Source: Arenicola marina
Taxonomy: Eukaryota > Annelida > Polychaeta > Arenicolidae
Reading direction: 5' to 3'
Assembly: GCA_964019135.1 (NCBI GenBank)
Contig: OZ025258.1
Coordinates: 13,671,771 to 13,735,770 of the forward strand
DNA length: 64,000 bases
The notes beneath the pieces were generated by a model. That model was not told the origin of the DNA, did no database searches, and worked only from the letters and a program-made list of their open reading frames with translations. Position numbers and translations under genes: made by a program. This document shows, piece by piece, positions 1 through 11,900 of this stretch (positions within the stretch are counted from its first letter, which is position 1; every line of letters starts with the position of its first letter).

Positions 1-120
1 AAACGCATGGCAACCAAAATGTCTCGAAATATCACTTCAGATCGCTAATGTCACTCACTATACTCACTAAATGCCTTCGAATATATCACAGATGTGTTCA
101 TATTCAGTTTCATTTTGCAG

Positions 121-3100
121 AGACAAGTTTGAGGTCACCCCGCAGAGTGTGCCGTACCTGGCTGGTAAGTTCGCCAATCTGAAGTGACTGCGTTATCTGT
201 GATCTATAAGAATCGTGATGTATCGTTTAATTTAATCTAAAATATCGTACTTTACCCCCACGCACTTTGCTCAGAAATAATGCAAATAAGTGTGCCTCAT
301 TAATTAAGCGAGCATGAAGCATAAATCTATAATAAAATATCGCCGATTGAAGTCTGATTGATTTCTGACCACATTGATTATTAACTTCTCTACTGTCATA
401 TTGAACATGTGCCACTCTGCTTTGTGGTGTGCCAGTGAAAATAAAGCTACTCGATTGTTGTACTAAACGTTATGATAAAAGATAAAAAAGATCTAGATAA
501 TGTTAAATTGCATTTTGGGAGGTATGCATGCAAACGAACGATGGAATAACTAAATGCTATTTCTCACAAAACTGAGTGCATGTAGATTTAAGGAGCCGCC
601 ATGGTCGAGGGGGTCGAGGAGGCGTTTCAAGTTATTATTTTCACTGCTTATAAGCTAAAGTAATTTCAGTCCTATTATTAGATATAATGTATCTACAATG
701 GTTTATCGTTATCGCATGGTGTTTGTTTGCAGCGCTGGTGTCGGTGTCGGAGGAGGTGCGCAGTCGTTGCCACCTTAAGCACCGCTTCAGTCAGCACATC
801 TCGGAGTCGGCATCGATCGACAGCATCAGCGCCGAGCTGGCCGCGCATGCGCCGCAACAGGTGGGCCTTGTACTACTATCGGAAGTGATATGAATTGAAT
901 TTGAAGATTAACGGCGCTGTGGATTTGTCTTTAAGTGCCAGCTGCATAATGTGGAAACATGTTCATGTATCTTTTTGAGGTTAATTTTTCTTGAACAATG
1001 TGGCTAAAAATTGAAGTTTTATTTTAATTCTTTTACCTCAGGACGAGAATACGATAATTTGAATTTAATATGATAATTACTAAACTGTTTCAGCCGGCCC
1101 TATCCGCCCCCGCCTTGCCGCACCAACCCGCCTCCCAGGGGGCGGGCCAGCACCACCAGGGCCAGGTCCTGACCCACACCCAGCCCCCCTCCCAGCTCCC
1201 CCAGTTATCGGGGTCCGGGCAGGGACAGGGGCAGGGCATGCCGAGCGTGACGTCACACGGAACGACGTCGGCCTACCAGGCGACGTCGCCCCAGCAACCG
1301 TCAGCGGGGTACAGCGCCACCTCGGCCGGCACGATGGCCGGGTGCCATAGCAACCACCATCACCATGGAGCGCATCAACACTCGTCTCCACATCAACAAC
1401 AACATCATCAACATCAACAACAACAACAGCAACAACAACCTCAACAACAACAGCATCAACAACAACATCAAGGGAACCACCCTTCGCTGCCTCTGCCCCT
1501 CTCCTCCACCCACCAGCCCGCCACCTCCCCCCAGCACCCCCACGGCGGGGTGGCCGAGCGGCAGGGGGAGAGGGCCGTGCCCCAGCAGGTTCAGTCCCAG
1601 CAGGGAGGCGGCGGGGCCACCTCCCCCAGCCAGAGCGGGCCCATGGGGGCCCAGGGGTCGTGCGCTCCCGGGTTTCCCCCGTTGGGCACCCCCACCCCGC
1701 GGCGCCAGAAGAGCTGGGACGCCCTGGATCAGACGGCCATGGCGCAGGCGCGGCTCCAGAAGAACACGCAGCTCCAGCAAGTCCAGGTGGCCGACGTGAG
1801 TAAATCCAGACACCCAGTCTCTCCAGCCTCCCCGCGAGGATATGTTACTTACTGTTTGAAGAGAGGTAACATATATATATATATATCCACCACGTGTCCT
1901 CCGGATAGGGCAAAAATATATGTTAGATGGTGGCGACATCCGTTACTTCTCTTCGAACAGGAGTAACAGATGAAATGGTGGTGAGTCCGGTGGTCAATCG
2001 TGCACACATCACTTGGTTCACGTAAAAAAAGAGGTGGCCAATACCATATACAGGATCCATATAACAAAGAGTAATAATATATACGTGGACCCCCTCCCAT
2101 TCTATTTTCTATTTTCCTCTATGCTGACGTGGGTAGAGCCATAGTTACCACAGTAGAAGTGCAATGGCAATTTTCCATATATACGATAGTTTTAGTGTTA
2201 GCATTCCATGTAAGTGTGCGGCATCCAATACAGAGGCCAAGTGAGTAGTGAAATGGAGGCTTTGGGTGGGAAACTAATCACTGCTAGACTACCTGGAAAC
2301 GGTTAAGCGCTAAGTCATTCCGCCATATTCGCCTCCCACAATATATCCCATCCTTCACCCCTACAGCCGGGGCCGCCCCAGTAGCTCAGTGGGTTAGAGC
2401 GCTCGCCTTGAGTGCTCTGGCCACATGACAGCCTAACGGCACGTGGATCGGTGGTTCAATCCCCGCTCTGGCCATATCTGTGTGGTGGCAGGATAATCTA
2501 CTTCTTCGTAAAGAGTAGGGGGGCTACCCCCGGGGGGACATGGCTCCACTCTCCCTTCCTTCCTTCTCCCCTTGACGCGATATGACCAAAAGTGGTTGAA
2601 AGCGTCCAGAATATACAGCCAGCCATTCTTCCCTGACAGCCGACCTGCCCCAAGTCGTGGAAGAGCCTCGACCTGGAGCCCAACGCCCGCCCGCCCTTCA
2701 AGACCCAGCGCAGCAGCTCGGTGCCCACCCCGAAGACGCCCAAGTGCATGGACGTGGCGGGCGGGCCCTACTCGAAGGGCCACAGCCCCGTGGGCCACTC
2801 CCCCTGCGGCGAGCTGAAGGAACGCCGCAGCACGCGCGGCTCTGTCTCCAACGAGAACAACATTCTGCTGGACCCGGATGTGCTCACGGACTACCCGACG
2901 CAGGCCCTGCTGCTCACAGTATTGGTAAGTGCCTGGGGGGGGGGGGGTCTCATGTGTCCCTCTCTCGTATTACAGGCGTTGTTGTGTCTAATGAATTAAT
3001 TATACATTGACATGTAATATGATAAAGGTGAAGTCGTCTTTTTTTTTCCGTGCCCACATCTGCATTATGTCGTCCCCGCCCGCCCCCCCCCCCCTCCTTC

Positions 3101-6100
3101 CCCCACCCTTCTTTATCCGGTTCCGGTTCCACGCAATTGACTTGATTTTTACTTGTGTAAATGTGTTTGTTGTTATTCCCGTGTGCAGGCGACTCTAGTC
3201 AGAAACACGACGGATGAGAACGAGTCTCGCATCCTGTACGAGTACCTTGCCGAGGCGTCCGTCGTCTTCCCCAAGGTGTTCCCCGTCATGTGAGTACGAC
3301 TGCAGCGCCCCTGCCGGCCTCCCCGGGGAAACTACGTAACCACGTGCTAGTAATGGAGAACAAAAAAACAACAACGTCAACCGCGTGACTTGCCGGGTGC
3401 TACTGTACTGAGCCGGGTGCTACTGTACTGAGCCACATGACTCGCCGGGTGCTACTGTACTGAGCCGGGTGCTACTGTACTGAGCCACGTGACTCGCCGG
3501 GTGCTACTGTACTGAGCCGGGTGCTACTGTACTGAGCCACGTGGCTCGCCGGGTGCTACTGTACTGAGCCACGTGGCTCGCTGGATGCTACTGTACTGAG
3601 CCACGTGGCTCGCTGGGTGCTACTGTACTGAGCCACGTGACTCGCCGGGTGCTACTGCACTCAGCCACGTGGCTCGCCGAGTGCTACTGTACTGAGCCAC
3701 CTGGCTTGCCTAGTGCTAGCCTGTGCTACTGTACTCAGCCACGTGGCTCGCTATGTTCTACTGCACTCTGTCGCGGTGCTTTTGCACTCAGCCACGTGAC
3801 CTCCAAAAGTGAAACAAAAGTCAAATAAAGATAATGTTCACAAAAATAGAACAGATGATGCTTGATAAACCTTGTTTGGATAATCTCTTAGATGCTTCTG
3901 GTGGACTATACAAAACAATCGCCTCGTTTGTTTTAGATTTAGTTTCATCTATTTATGCATAAGTTTTATGTCCCCCCTGTTTTAGATTTAGCTTCATCTA
4001 TTTATACATGATTTTCCCCCTTGTTCCAGTCACAACCTGCTGGACTCTAAGATCAACAGCGTGCTGTCACTGTGCCACGACCAGGTCATCCTGAACGCGG
4101 TCCACAGTATCATCCAGAACATGATCGCCTGCGAGGATGCCTCCCAGCAACAGCTGTCGTACCTGCAGAGTAAGCAACACCTCCCCTCCCTCCCCCCTCC
4201 CAGCAACAGCTGTCGTACCTGCAGAGTAAGCAACACCTCCCCTCCCTCCCCCCTCCCAGCAACAGCTGTCGTACCTGCAGAGTAAGCAACACCTCCCCTC
4301 CCTCCCCCCTCGCAGCAACAGCTGTCGTACCTGCAGAGTAAGCAACACCCCCTCCCCCCCCACCCCCCTCCCAGCAACAGCTGTCGTACCTGCAAAGTAA
4401 GCAACACCCCCCTCCCTCCCCCCCTCCCCCCTCCCAGCAACAGCTGTCGTACCTTCAGAATAAGCAATACCTCCTCCCACCCACCCCCTCCTCGTGCCTC
4501 CCAGCAACAGCTGGCGTACCTGCAGAGTAAGCAACACCCCCTCCCTCCCAGCAACAGCTGTCGTACCTGCAGAGTAAGCAACACCCCTCCCTCCCCCCTC
4601 CCAGCAAAAGCTGTCGTACCTGCAGAGTACGCAACACCTCCCTCCCAGCAACAGCTGTCGTACCTGCACAGTAAGCCATACCCCATCACTCCCAGCAAAA
4701 GTTGTCGTACCTGCAAAGTAAGCAACACCCCCTCCCTACTAGCAACAGCTGTCGTACCTGCAGAGTAAGCAACACCCCTTCCCTCCCCCCTCCCAGAAAC
4801 AGCTGTCGTACCTTCAGAGTAAGCAACACCCCATCCCTCCCAGCAACAGCTGTCGTACCTGCAGAGTAAGCAACACCTTCTCCCTCCCAGCAACAGCTGT
4901 CGTACCTGCAGAGTAAGCAACACCCCCTCCCTCCCAGCAACAGCTGTCGTACCTGCAGAGTAAGCAACACCCCCTCCCTCCCAGCAACAGCTGTCGTACC
5001 TGCAGAGTAAGCAACACCCCTCCCTCCCAGCCACAGCTGTCGTACCTGCAGAGTAAGTAACGCCCCTCGCAGCAACAGCTGTCGTACCTGCAGAGTAAGT
5101 AACGCCCCTCGCAGCAACAGCTGTCGTACCTGCAGAGTAAGCAATACCACCTTCCACCCACCCCCTCCTCATGCCTCCCAGCAACAGCTGTCGTACCTGC
5201 AGAGTAAGCAACACCCCCTCCCTCCCACCCCTTCCCAGCAAGAGCTGCCGTACCTGCAGAGTAAGCAACACCCCCATCCCTCCCCCCTTCTTACTAACCG
5301 AGGAGTTGTTTTAGTGTGTCTCCCAGCCACATATGTTGTACCTGCAGAGTAAGCGACCCCCCGCCCCTCCCTCTCGCCTACGGCTTTATTGAATATGCTT
5401 CCCAACAACAGAGGTTGTTCTTATAGATTAAGCGAACGCCCCTTACCAAAGGTTTTATTTCAATATAGACCCCGTGCCTCACAGCAACCTACCTGCAGAG
5501 TAAGCTAACACCCCCCCCCCCCCTTCGCCCACCTCCTCACCAACGACTTGTGTATACATATGATATATAGACATGAATACACATATATGTACATAAATAT
5601 ATATATATATACATTAATATATTTCGAACCTGCTGAATAAGCTCTGTTCCCCTAACCAACATCTCGAGAAAAAAATAAAATAGATATATGCATTATACAT
5701 AAAACGTTTCTTACCCCCCCCCCCCCTCCCCCCACCACCTCTCCCTCACCATCCGATTAGATATTTATATATGTATATACCTTGGAAGTTTGAAGGCCCT
5801 CTGTCCCTTAGCCGCATCCCTCAGTTCATGCATAAGTAGTCGGCGCCCCCTCCTTACCAAACTTTAGTCAATGTGATTAATGTAGACGAAATATATATGT
5901 GTATAAATTTTATATGTATATACATATATATGTTTAGTTGGAAGGCCATCAGCCATCATACCTGCCCAGTTAGCCAAAACTGCATAAAATATTTACTGTA
6001 AAAAGAACAGAACGTTAAAAAAACAATTGTACATATATGTATTGTTAGACGCTGTGGTTTTCAGCATCATATATCGTAGTAATCGAAGCGAACAAAATCA

Positions 6101-8424
6101 AATTACAAGCTATATATATGTAAGTATGGCGTAGCAGGGTCGATTCTCCCGCCTCACCACCGAATTAAAGGTGACTATTGGATAAATTAATATATATTTC
6201 GGACAGTAGATGTGAGAGTCCATTTCGTTGGCTGTAAATATTCGGACAGCCAGAAAATATAATTATTTTTTAAGTGTCCGAAAACATACAAGAAATACGG
6301 TATACATATATATATATATACATATATGACTGTGTAAAAAATTTATGTTTTGGGTTTTGGAGCTATTCGCCTTATATGCATATGTGGTGAGTTATCCCCT
6401 TGCAGCTCTAGGAACAGCCCCAACCCACCATCGCCGCTGTGATGGGACTGATAATATGGGGAGAGCCGTACCAGGTTTCATGTTGTACTGCTAATGAATT
6501 ACTGTTTCAGTTCTTTCCAGTTTTCTTCAGATTTTCCCCGCCCATTTCCCCCCTTTTGTTTCTTACTCTGGTTGAGGGTCGTTATTAGGTGTTTTTTTTT
6601 TTTTTTTTATAGATAAGGATTTAATAATGTAAAATGATGATTTAAGATACAAAAAGTGTGAAAATTTGATTTTTTTTTTAAAGAATGTTAAATTTTGAAT
6701 CTTCTGTGTGACCTTAATTGAAAATTTTCTACTTCAAAGTCCGCCTGACGCTCACTCATACAGGGTTTATTATTACAGGTAATGAGTGGATTTAGCAAGT
6801 TTATAACGTTGTTACGCTCCCTTTCGGCATCTATGTAATCGAGGCTTTGAAATGAAGATTGGTCTGCCAACCTGTAAATAGTCTTCTTCTGCTTCAGGCT
6901 TTTCTTTTAATTGTATCTGGCAAAATGCGTGTACGCTGCTTTATTTTGCTAAGATTTGTCATGGTGTACTTGAGTTTATTTCATAAATTAATTCCCATAT
7001 TACATATGTTACCCCAAAACAAGTTAATTTCCAGGGGATTCTCAGCTGTTAAGTGAGGCAATTATTATTTCACCGGTTTGGCTGCAAAAAAAAACACACA
7101 CAATATTGAATTGCAAACTTGGTAGGGCTTTTTTCGAACTCGGTTTATTTACAAACGTAAGATCAATTTGTTATATTTAGATGCAGGCCGGACCCCAAGA
7201 ATGTTAAACAAATTAGTATAACACAAACGATTTCGATTAATTCGCTGGAAAATGCATCTCTCGTAAAATGTCAGGAAAGATTGAAGAGGTAATGAAGTAT
7301 TAATCTTGAGCCTTGCTTGTCACGTGATTAAGCCAATGCCAGTGAGATATGGTTGTGCGATCGTCGGCATGGCAACTGTTTGATTAAGTCTTTCGAATAG
7401 TTGTTATTTTATGGGGTTTAAATCTGCGACGTTCGTTTCCTTAGGCATTGGATTCGGCGGACTGTGGAGATTTGCAGGCCCATTTACAAAGGTAGGTGTA
7501 ACTTGATGGTCTCAATGGCCTGGTTTTCGCAGTTTCCACGGTACGTAGCGCGTACTTTAATTAGTCCCTACGCTTCATCTCCAACTTATCTCCATTCACC
7601 AGATGGCGACACCGTTCGCCTTAGTTTGCACTAAGGGCATACGGCAAAACCGGGGCCTCCAGTGATCCATTTCGTATTTAAATGATGAATTGGGCTTCCA
7701 CCTTATAATATACTCTTTGACAGCGATGATACAACTGTGCGATGAGCTGAAGACACGGTTGGATGCTGAATAATGCATAACCATTACCCCCTTAAATGTG
7801 TTATTCTGAACTAACCAACTATGTACCGTAAACATCCAATTTTCGTTTCTTAACTCAAAAGGCGACATTTTCTCCCCCCAACTATACCAATTCTCTCCAG
7901 GTTAGGCTATTTTTTCCAATTCTCGTTTCTGAACTCAAAAGGGGACATTTTGTCCCCCGAACTATGCCAATTTTCTCCAGATAAAGCGATTTTGTTTCTT
8001 CACACAAACTCCGCCCTGCATCTGCATTCGATGTTCAATTAATTTTTAAACATATAAAAATAATTGTGTTTATTTATTCCTCCGCCAGACGACCCAGAAC
8101 CAGGACAACGCGGAGCTGTTCGTCAACTGCTTGGAGGCCATGGTGGAGACCTGTCTCCCTGGAGACGACCTTGACGTCCAGAACCCCTATCCCAGCTCGC
8201 TGGGCATCGTCTCCAACCTCAACCTCTCCTCCTCCATGTCCAGCCTCAGCATGGGCAGTTTGCACTCTCCCACCGACAAGGACTCTGGCGACCTGAGCGC
8301 CGCCTGCAGTAACGGCAGTCGCATGAGGCACGGCTCAGCCAGCCACATGCAGCCCAAGCTGCGGGTGGGCAGCTTCAAGCGCAAGGACTCCAAGAAGAAA
8401 ACCACACCGGAGTCCTTCGAGTAA
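121..8424 (+). CDS. NF1: Neurofibromin (NF1) C-terminal portion, eight exons
   Basis: Exons read from frame and splice sites: 121-164, 733-860, 1094-1795, 2640-2924, 3189-3289, 4030-4169, 7445-7491, 8089-8424 (TAA at the end). All junctions keep phase and give about 593 residues; the gene continues upstream of the window. Family knowledge: neurofibromin is a cytoplasmic Ras GTPase-activating protein; this is the region after the GAP and Sec14-PH domains. Seen: DKFEVTPQSVPYLA then EEVRSRCHLKHR, QKSWDALDQ, ILYEYLAEASVVFPKVFP, HNLLDSKIN, GLWRFAGPF and RHGSASH..GSFKRKDSKKK, which follow the order of remembered vertebrate NF1, including the basic C-terminal tail. Odd points: exon 3 is enlarged by a His/Gln-rich insert, and intron 6 (3.3 kb) begins with a splice-site minisatellite. 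Upstream exons and the catalytic GAP domain lie outside the window. Homology is very secure; individual borders are likely but not transcript-tested. Confidence 0.93.
1094..1795 (+). CDS. NF1: NF1 exon 3 with enlarged His/Gln/Pro-rich insert
   Basis: A 702-base, phase 0-0 exon (234 codons) between AG at 1092-1093 and GTGAGT after 1795. It begins PALSAPALP, runs through a Gly/Ser/Gln-rich stretch, then a block of His and Gln encoded by CAN codons (about 1355-1475), then a Pro/Ser-rich stretch, and ends with TPTPRRQKSWDALDQ. The last motif resembles the vertebrate NF1 segment containing RKSFDHL. The low-complexity middle has no counterpart I remember in vertebrate NF1, so this exon seems to have expanded in this lineage. 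The region is disordered by composition; no domain is visible. Confidence 0.85.
2369..2628 (+). mobile_element. tRNA-derived SINE in NF1 intron 3
   Basis: About 260 bp. The head has a pol III A box (TAGCTCAGTGGGTTAGAGCG at 2382-2401) and a B box (GGTTCAATCCCC near 2453). The family-specific body follows (GGGGACATGGCTCCACTCTC, then GACGCGATATGACCAAAAGT) and the tail is AATATACAGCCAGCC. At least nine similar copies occur in this window in both orientations. This copy ends about 10 bases before the acceptor AG of NF1 exon 4 at 2638-2639. Confidence 0.9.
3380..3800. repeat. Minisatellite in NF1 intron 5
   Basis: About thirteen imperfect copies of a roughly 19- or 32-base unit containing GGGTGCTACTGTACTGAGCC, alternating with ACGTGACTCGCC or ACGTGGCTCGCC. 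It lies about 90 bases downstream of the exon 5 donor. Copies toward the right end are more diverged. Confidence 0.85.
4137..5365 (+). repeat. Splice-donor minisatellite at NF1 exon 6/intron 6
   Basis: About 23 copies of a unit of roughly 38-65 bases. The first copy straddles the exon 6/intron 6 boundary: exonic CAACAGCTGTCGTACCTGCAGA followed by GTAAGCAACACC and a C/T-rich spacer. Each downstream copy therefore repeats the last 22 exon bases, the donor GTAAGC and, in the CCCTCCCTCCCAG spacer, an acceptor-like polypyrimidine-AG. Variants include ACCTTCAGAATAAGC (about 4450) and CCGTACC (5244). More decayed copies reach about 5500. Reading through in the NF1 frame hits a stop at 4283-4285. Confidence 0.9.
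5500..7440. other. Rest of NF1 intron 6, AT-rich, no gene seen
   Basis: Contains poly-C near 5512 and 5716, several TA-type microsatellites (5596-5612, 5880-5930, 6300-6327), and a T-run at 6592-6608. No coding exon or recognisable mobile element was found before the acceptor at 7443-7444. Confidence 0.5.
7838..7983. repeat. Two-copy direct repeat in NF1 intron 7
   Basis: Two adjacent units of about 70 bases (7838-7907 and 7914-7983). Each has CCAATTYTCGTTTCT, AACTCAAAAGG, GACATTTT, then AACTATRCCAATT and CTCCAG. Each ends in a pyrimidine-rich CTCCAG, but no exon follows either copy. Confidence 0.75.
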
Positions 8425-8960
8425 TCAACTCTTCCCCCGCAGCCGCGAAACACAGAAAAGAGAAAAAAGCAACCGACTGATCGACCGACCGACCGAGCGA
8501 GCGAGTCGAATTTATTTATTTACTTTTAGTGTTTTTCTTCTGTGTAATTCGGAGGTAATTTATTGTTTAGATGGATGGATATTTTACGATGAGGGAAGGA
8601 AGGAGAAGGCTGTAGTTGTATTTCTTCGAATGGAGGAGTAATAATACTATTATATCGCGATTAAGTTTTGAGGAACAAAATGTTTTAATTTATTCCCGCG
8701 AGGAGAGAAATGTTGTATTTTATTTAGCCGAGTATAAAGGAAAGAAAGATCTCTTACGAGGGAGTTATAGTTACTTGTATATGCCGCTGCGGCAGTGACT
8801 AACCCCTTTACGTCTGGTCATTACTGTCACCTGGATATTACAATGGGTTAAATATATCCGTACACAACATATGGCTCGCGCAGGCGTCATTTCTGTTGGA
8901 GGAGAGTAATCGTTTACCGCAGTCGCCGCGATATATAAATTGCTTGTTGTCTTGTGAAAA
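8425..8960 (+). other. Probable NF1 3' untranslated region
   Basis: Sequence directly after the NF1 stop is AT-rich with TTTATTTATTTA near 8510-8525, a type of AU-rich element often seen in 3' UTRs. I did not find a clear AATAAA, so the cleavage site is unknown and the end given is arbitrary. Confidence 0.35.
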
Positions 8961-11900
8961 GAGTCTCGCTGGTTTTGAGTGTTCATATGGACATTATGTG
9001 ATTGCTGGGAGTATCTCTTCGCGTTCGTGGGTCGCCGTACCGATACATTCGTCGTATTTTTGTAGGTCGTTCATTTTACGTATATTGTGTTCACTGGGTC
9101 TCGAGGATACTGAATGGTGTGGGTACCTACCGTATACGCACGCACGATAGTATTATGTTGGTATCAGTCCCAGTTAACATCTTGGGTCATTATTTCAACT
9201 AGTTTTCGTGGGGATCGCGTATGCGTCAACGTTACTTCTTGGGTCTCTCAAATACATACTGCTTGTCTCACGCGAAGCCATGAAACTGTATTTCTTGGCT
9301 CCCGTAAATGCGTACCTGTATTTCTTGGCTCCCGTAAATGCAGCAAGTGCATTTTATGGGTCTCGCAAATGCATACATTGCGTTGGATTTCGCATCCGTG
9401 TCACAGTAGGCTCTTGAATTCACTCTGGTTTCGGCAGCGGTAGTAAGATCGTTTGCGTTGCTGTCGTTTCTCAACCCATTTGCCACTTTGTTTACCAGTT
9501 TACCAGGGGATTCATATTTCTTACCCGTGCGACCTATGATCAGAACGTACCTGTACATTGCATGAGTAGAAGTTCGTGATAGGTTTGCTTCGCTTTTGTT
9601 GAAAAAAACGCGGAACTGCTTGAAACTTGTATCTTTATCAATAGAGCTTGAAAAAGGTCCGATCTACCTGCCAAATGTATCTCGTTTCTACTACTGCCTC
9701 GGACCATACCTCATTCTGTGCTATTCCTCACGCCTGCGCTAGGCTAGCAAGTTGAATCAAACAGGTTACTTAGTAACGGTAAATGATGTGGGTTCTCGCG
9801 CGCGCGCGTGCGTCTCGTAACGTCTGCTCAGAAAAAAAGGGCGGGAAACAAAGGACTTGAACTGTTAATTCATGCGCCGCAGTAGCCAGTCGTCGTTATC
9901 ATGTTATTTTATCATTACTATTACTCTTATTATGACAATTATTATCATTATTTTATTATTATAATTTCGCCTGGGTATTGCATACCCTTAACTTGACTGG
10001 AAGGCGAAATGTACATAATAAGACTATGAACGCCCTTATGGTATTGTGATTATGGGAGGGACGGAGTGTCTATCTATACCGTAGCTGACCCCAATGGTCC
10101 CGAGAAGGTATGGTACTATATGGAAGGGGACTGAATATACGCGTCTGTGCGTGTCATGTGATCGTAGTGCGATAACTTGTAAAGCCGAATGATATCGTAA
10201 CAAACCATTGTGATGTAATTTTTTGGGCGCCATCTCTGGTGGCAGACTTAAGCGCGGTGACGTCACGCTGTAATGACGTCACCATGAGTGGTTATGACGT
10301 CAGCAACTGAAGCGCAACGCAAAATGGCACGTGTCGCATTATGAGCGATAGGTTTATGATTGGATGACGTCATGTATAGCCTTCTAATGACGTCACGCAT
10401 GAGTTATGACGTGGCGGTGACGTCATGTACGGGAGAAGTGCACGTGTACTTGACATCTGGTCAGACAGTTGTGTCGATGTCTCGTGTCTTACTTGACTAG
10501 TAACTGAAGCATGAATTAATAGCGTATTAAGGTCGTTTACTAGTCCGTGTTGTTGTTTCAGAGATGGGTTGTGGGGGAGACTCGCTGGGTCGTTCGTTAT
10601 CAGTGGTGTAGTTAGTGGGGGACTAATTACCTGGCTGAGTGGCAGGAGAAGCCACGTGTATTTTTGATTACGACACGTTGAAACTATCTTTGGAATTTAA
10701 TGTGATGTTACTGGAATGATGATAACTGCAAACCTGTCCCGTGCTTGATCGTGTTGAGGCGTATATATATATAATTATTACATATTACTACTATATCGTA
10801 ATGGACAATTATTAATATATATATGAAAATGTGAGCTGCACTTGAATTAGCCCCGCCCCCCCCCCCCCCGCCCTACCCTTCTCCCTCCTCCTCCCACCCC
10901 CTCTTGTCCCGCTCTTTCCCGACACCTATGATGACACCACTTGAAGAGGAATTTGCTACAACGGTTGTATATATACATACAATATTTGTGTGAGATTTGA
11001 GGAGATTATACATGGCATAGACAAGAAATTCGAAGTGATGGTCGCAGCAGTTATATCTGCTTACATTACAGTACATTTGCGCTGCAACCCCGATGTTATT
11101 CATTACCCCTACCACTCCCACTATGCCCCTCGGCGGGGTGAATATCCCCCCCCCCCTTGCAATCCCACTTTACTTATACCGCGGATGAATATATAATTTC
11201 ATTCGGTGACTAGGCCAGTTTTATCCCCGCCAATAAGACCTGGATCCAAATTGTTCCTGTGACATCCTTGTAGCATATAAATTGTGTGACGTACCCTGCT
11301 CCCGTTGATCTAGTAACGTACTTGGTTTGGTTTTCTTCGTAGTGAAAAAAAACAGCAAAAATATACTGACCTGTCTTGCTTATACGTCGTGCAAGTATGA
11401 AGAGGTTATAACTGTAAACATATATCTAAACATATATGTAACCATTGGTAAGTGATTTTGTTTTCATTGTGGTCTACAATAACTTAACGATACCAGTCTG
11501 TGTTGTTTCCAAGATGACGTTCGTGTCACTCAAGCAACCTTATCTAGTCTCCATCAACGTTGTACTAAATTGTATTCAGCCCTTAGATTTGTTTGCGAGA
11601 TATTTTAACAACACTAATTCCAGTCTAGTAGGCGAAATCGAGATTGGATTGGGAATATTACGTGCGCACATGTTACAAGCCTCAGCGCGGAAGGACACGA
11701 TCGGGGCAGGCAGTGATTGGGTAAATAGTGTATATGAAACTGGTTGGCGGAGTGATATTTATTTTTAGCTGCGATAACTGGCGGAAGATGTGGAGTTTTG
11801 CCTGAAACCGCCGATGTTGGCCGGAAACAACCGAGTGGTTTGACGACGGAGATTATCCCGTAAAATGGTTCATGTTATTGGGTACAGAACACTACAGATT

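Noticed and set aside
1301..1939. Minus-strand 212-codon frame opposite NF1 exon 3
   Set aside because: It is a shadow of the CAN-rich coding exon (poly-Leu from antisense CAG/CAA).
2369..2445. Functional tRNA gene (TAGCTCAGTGGGTTAGAGCG)
   Set aside because: The same head recurs in about ten copies always attached to the same ~180-base body, so it is a SINE promoter.
4030..5277. 415-codon minus-strand frame with repeated LLTLQVRQLLLG
   Set aside because: It is the antisense of the NF1 splice-donor minisatellite. The sense strand's first unit is a real exon end, and open minus frames come from the repeat unit.
8066..8296. Alternative frames over the last NF1 exon
   Set aside because: The frame ending at 8424 matches the NF1 C-terminus and continues in phase from exon 7; the others are shadows.
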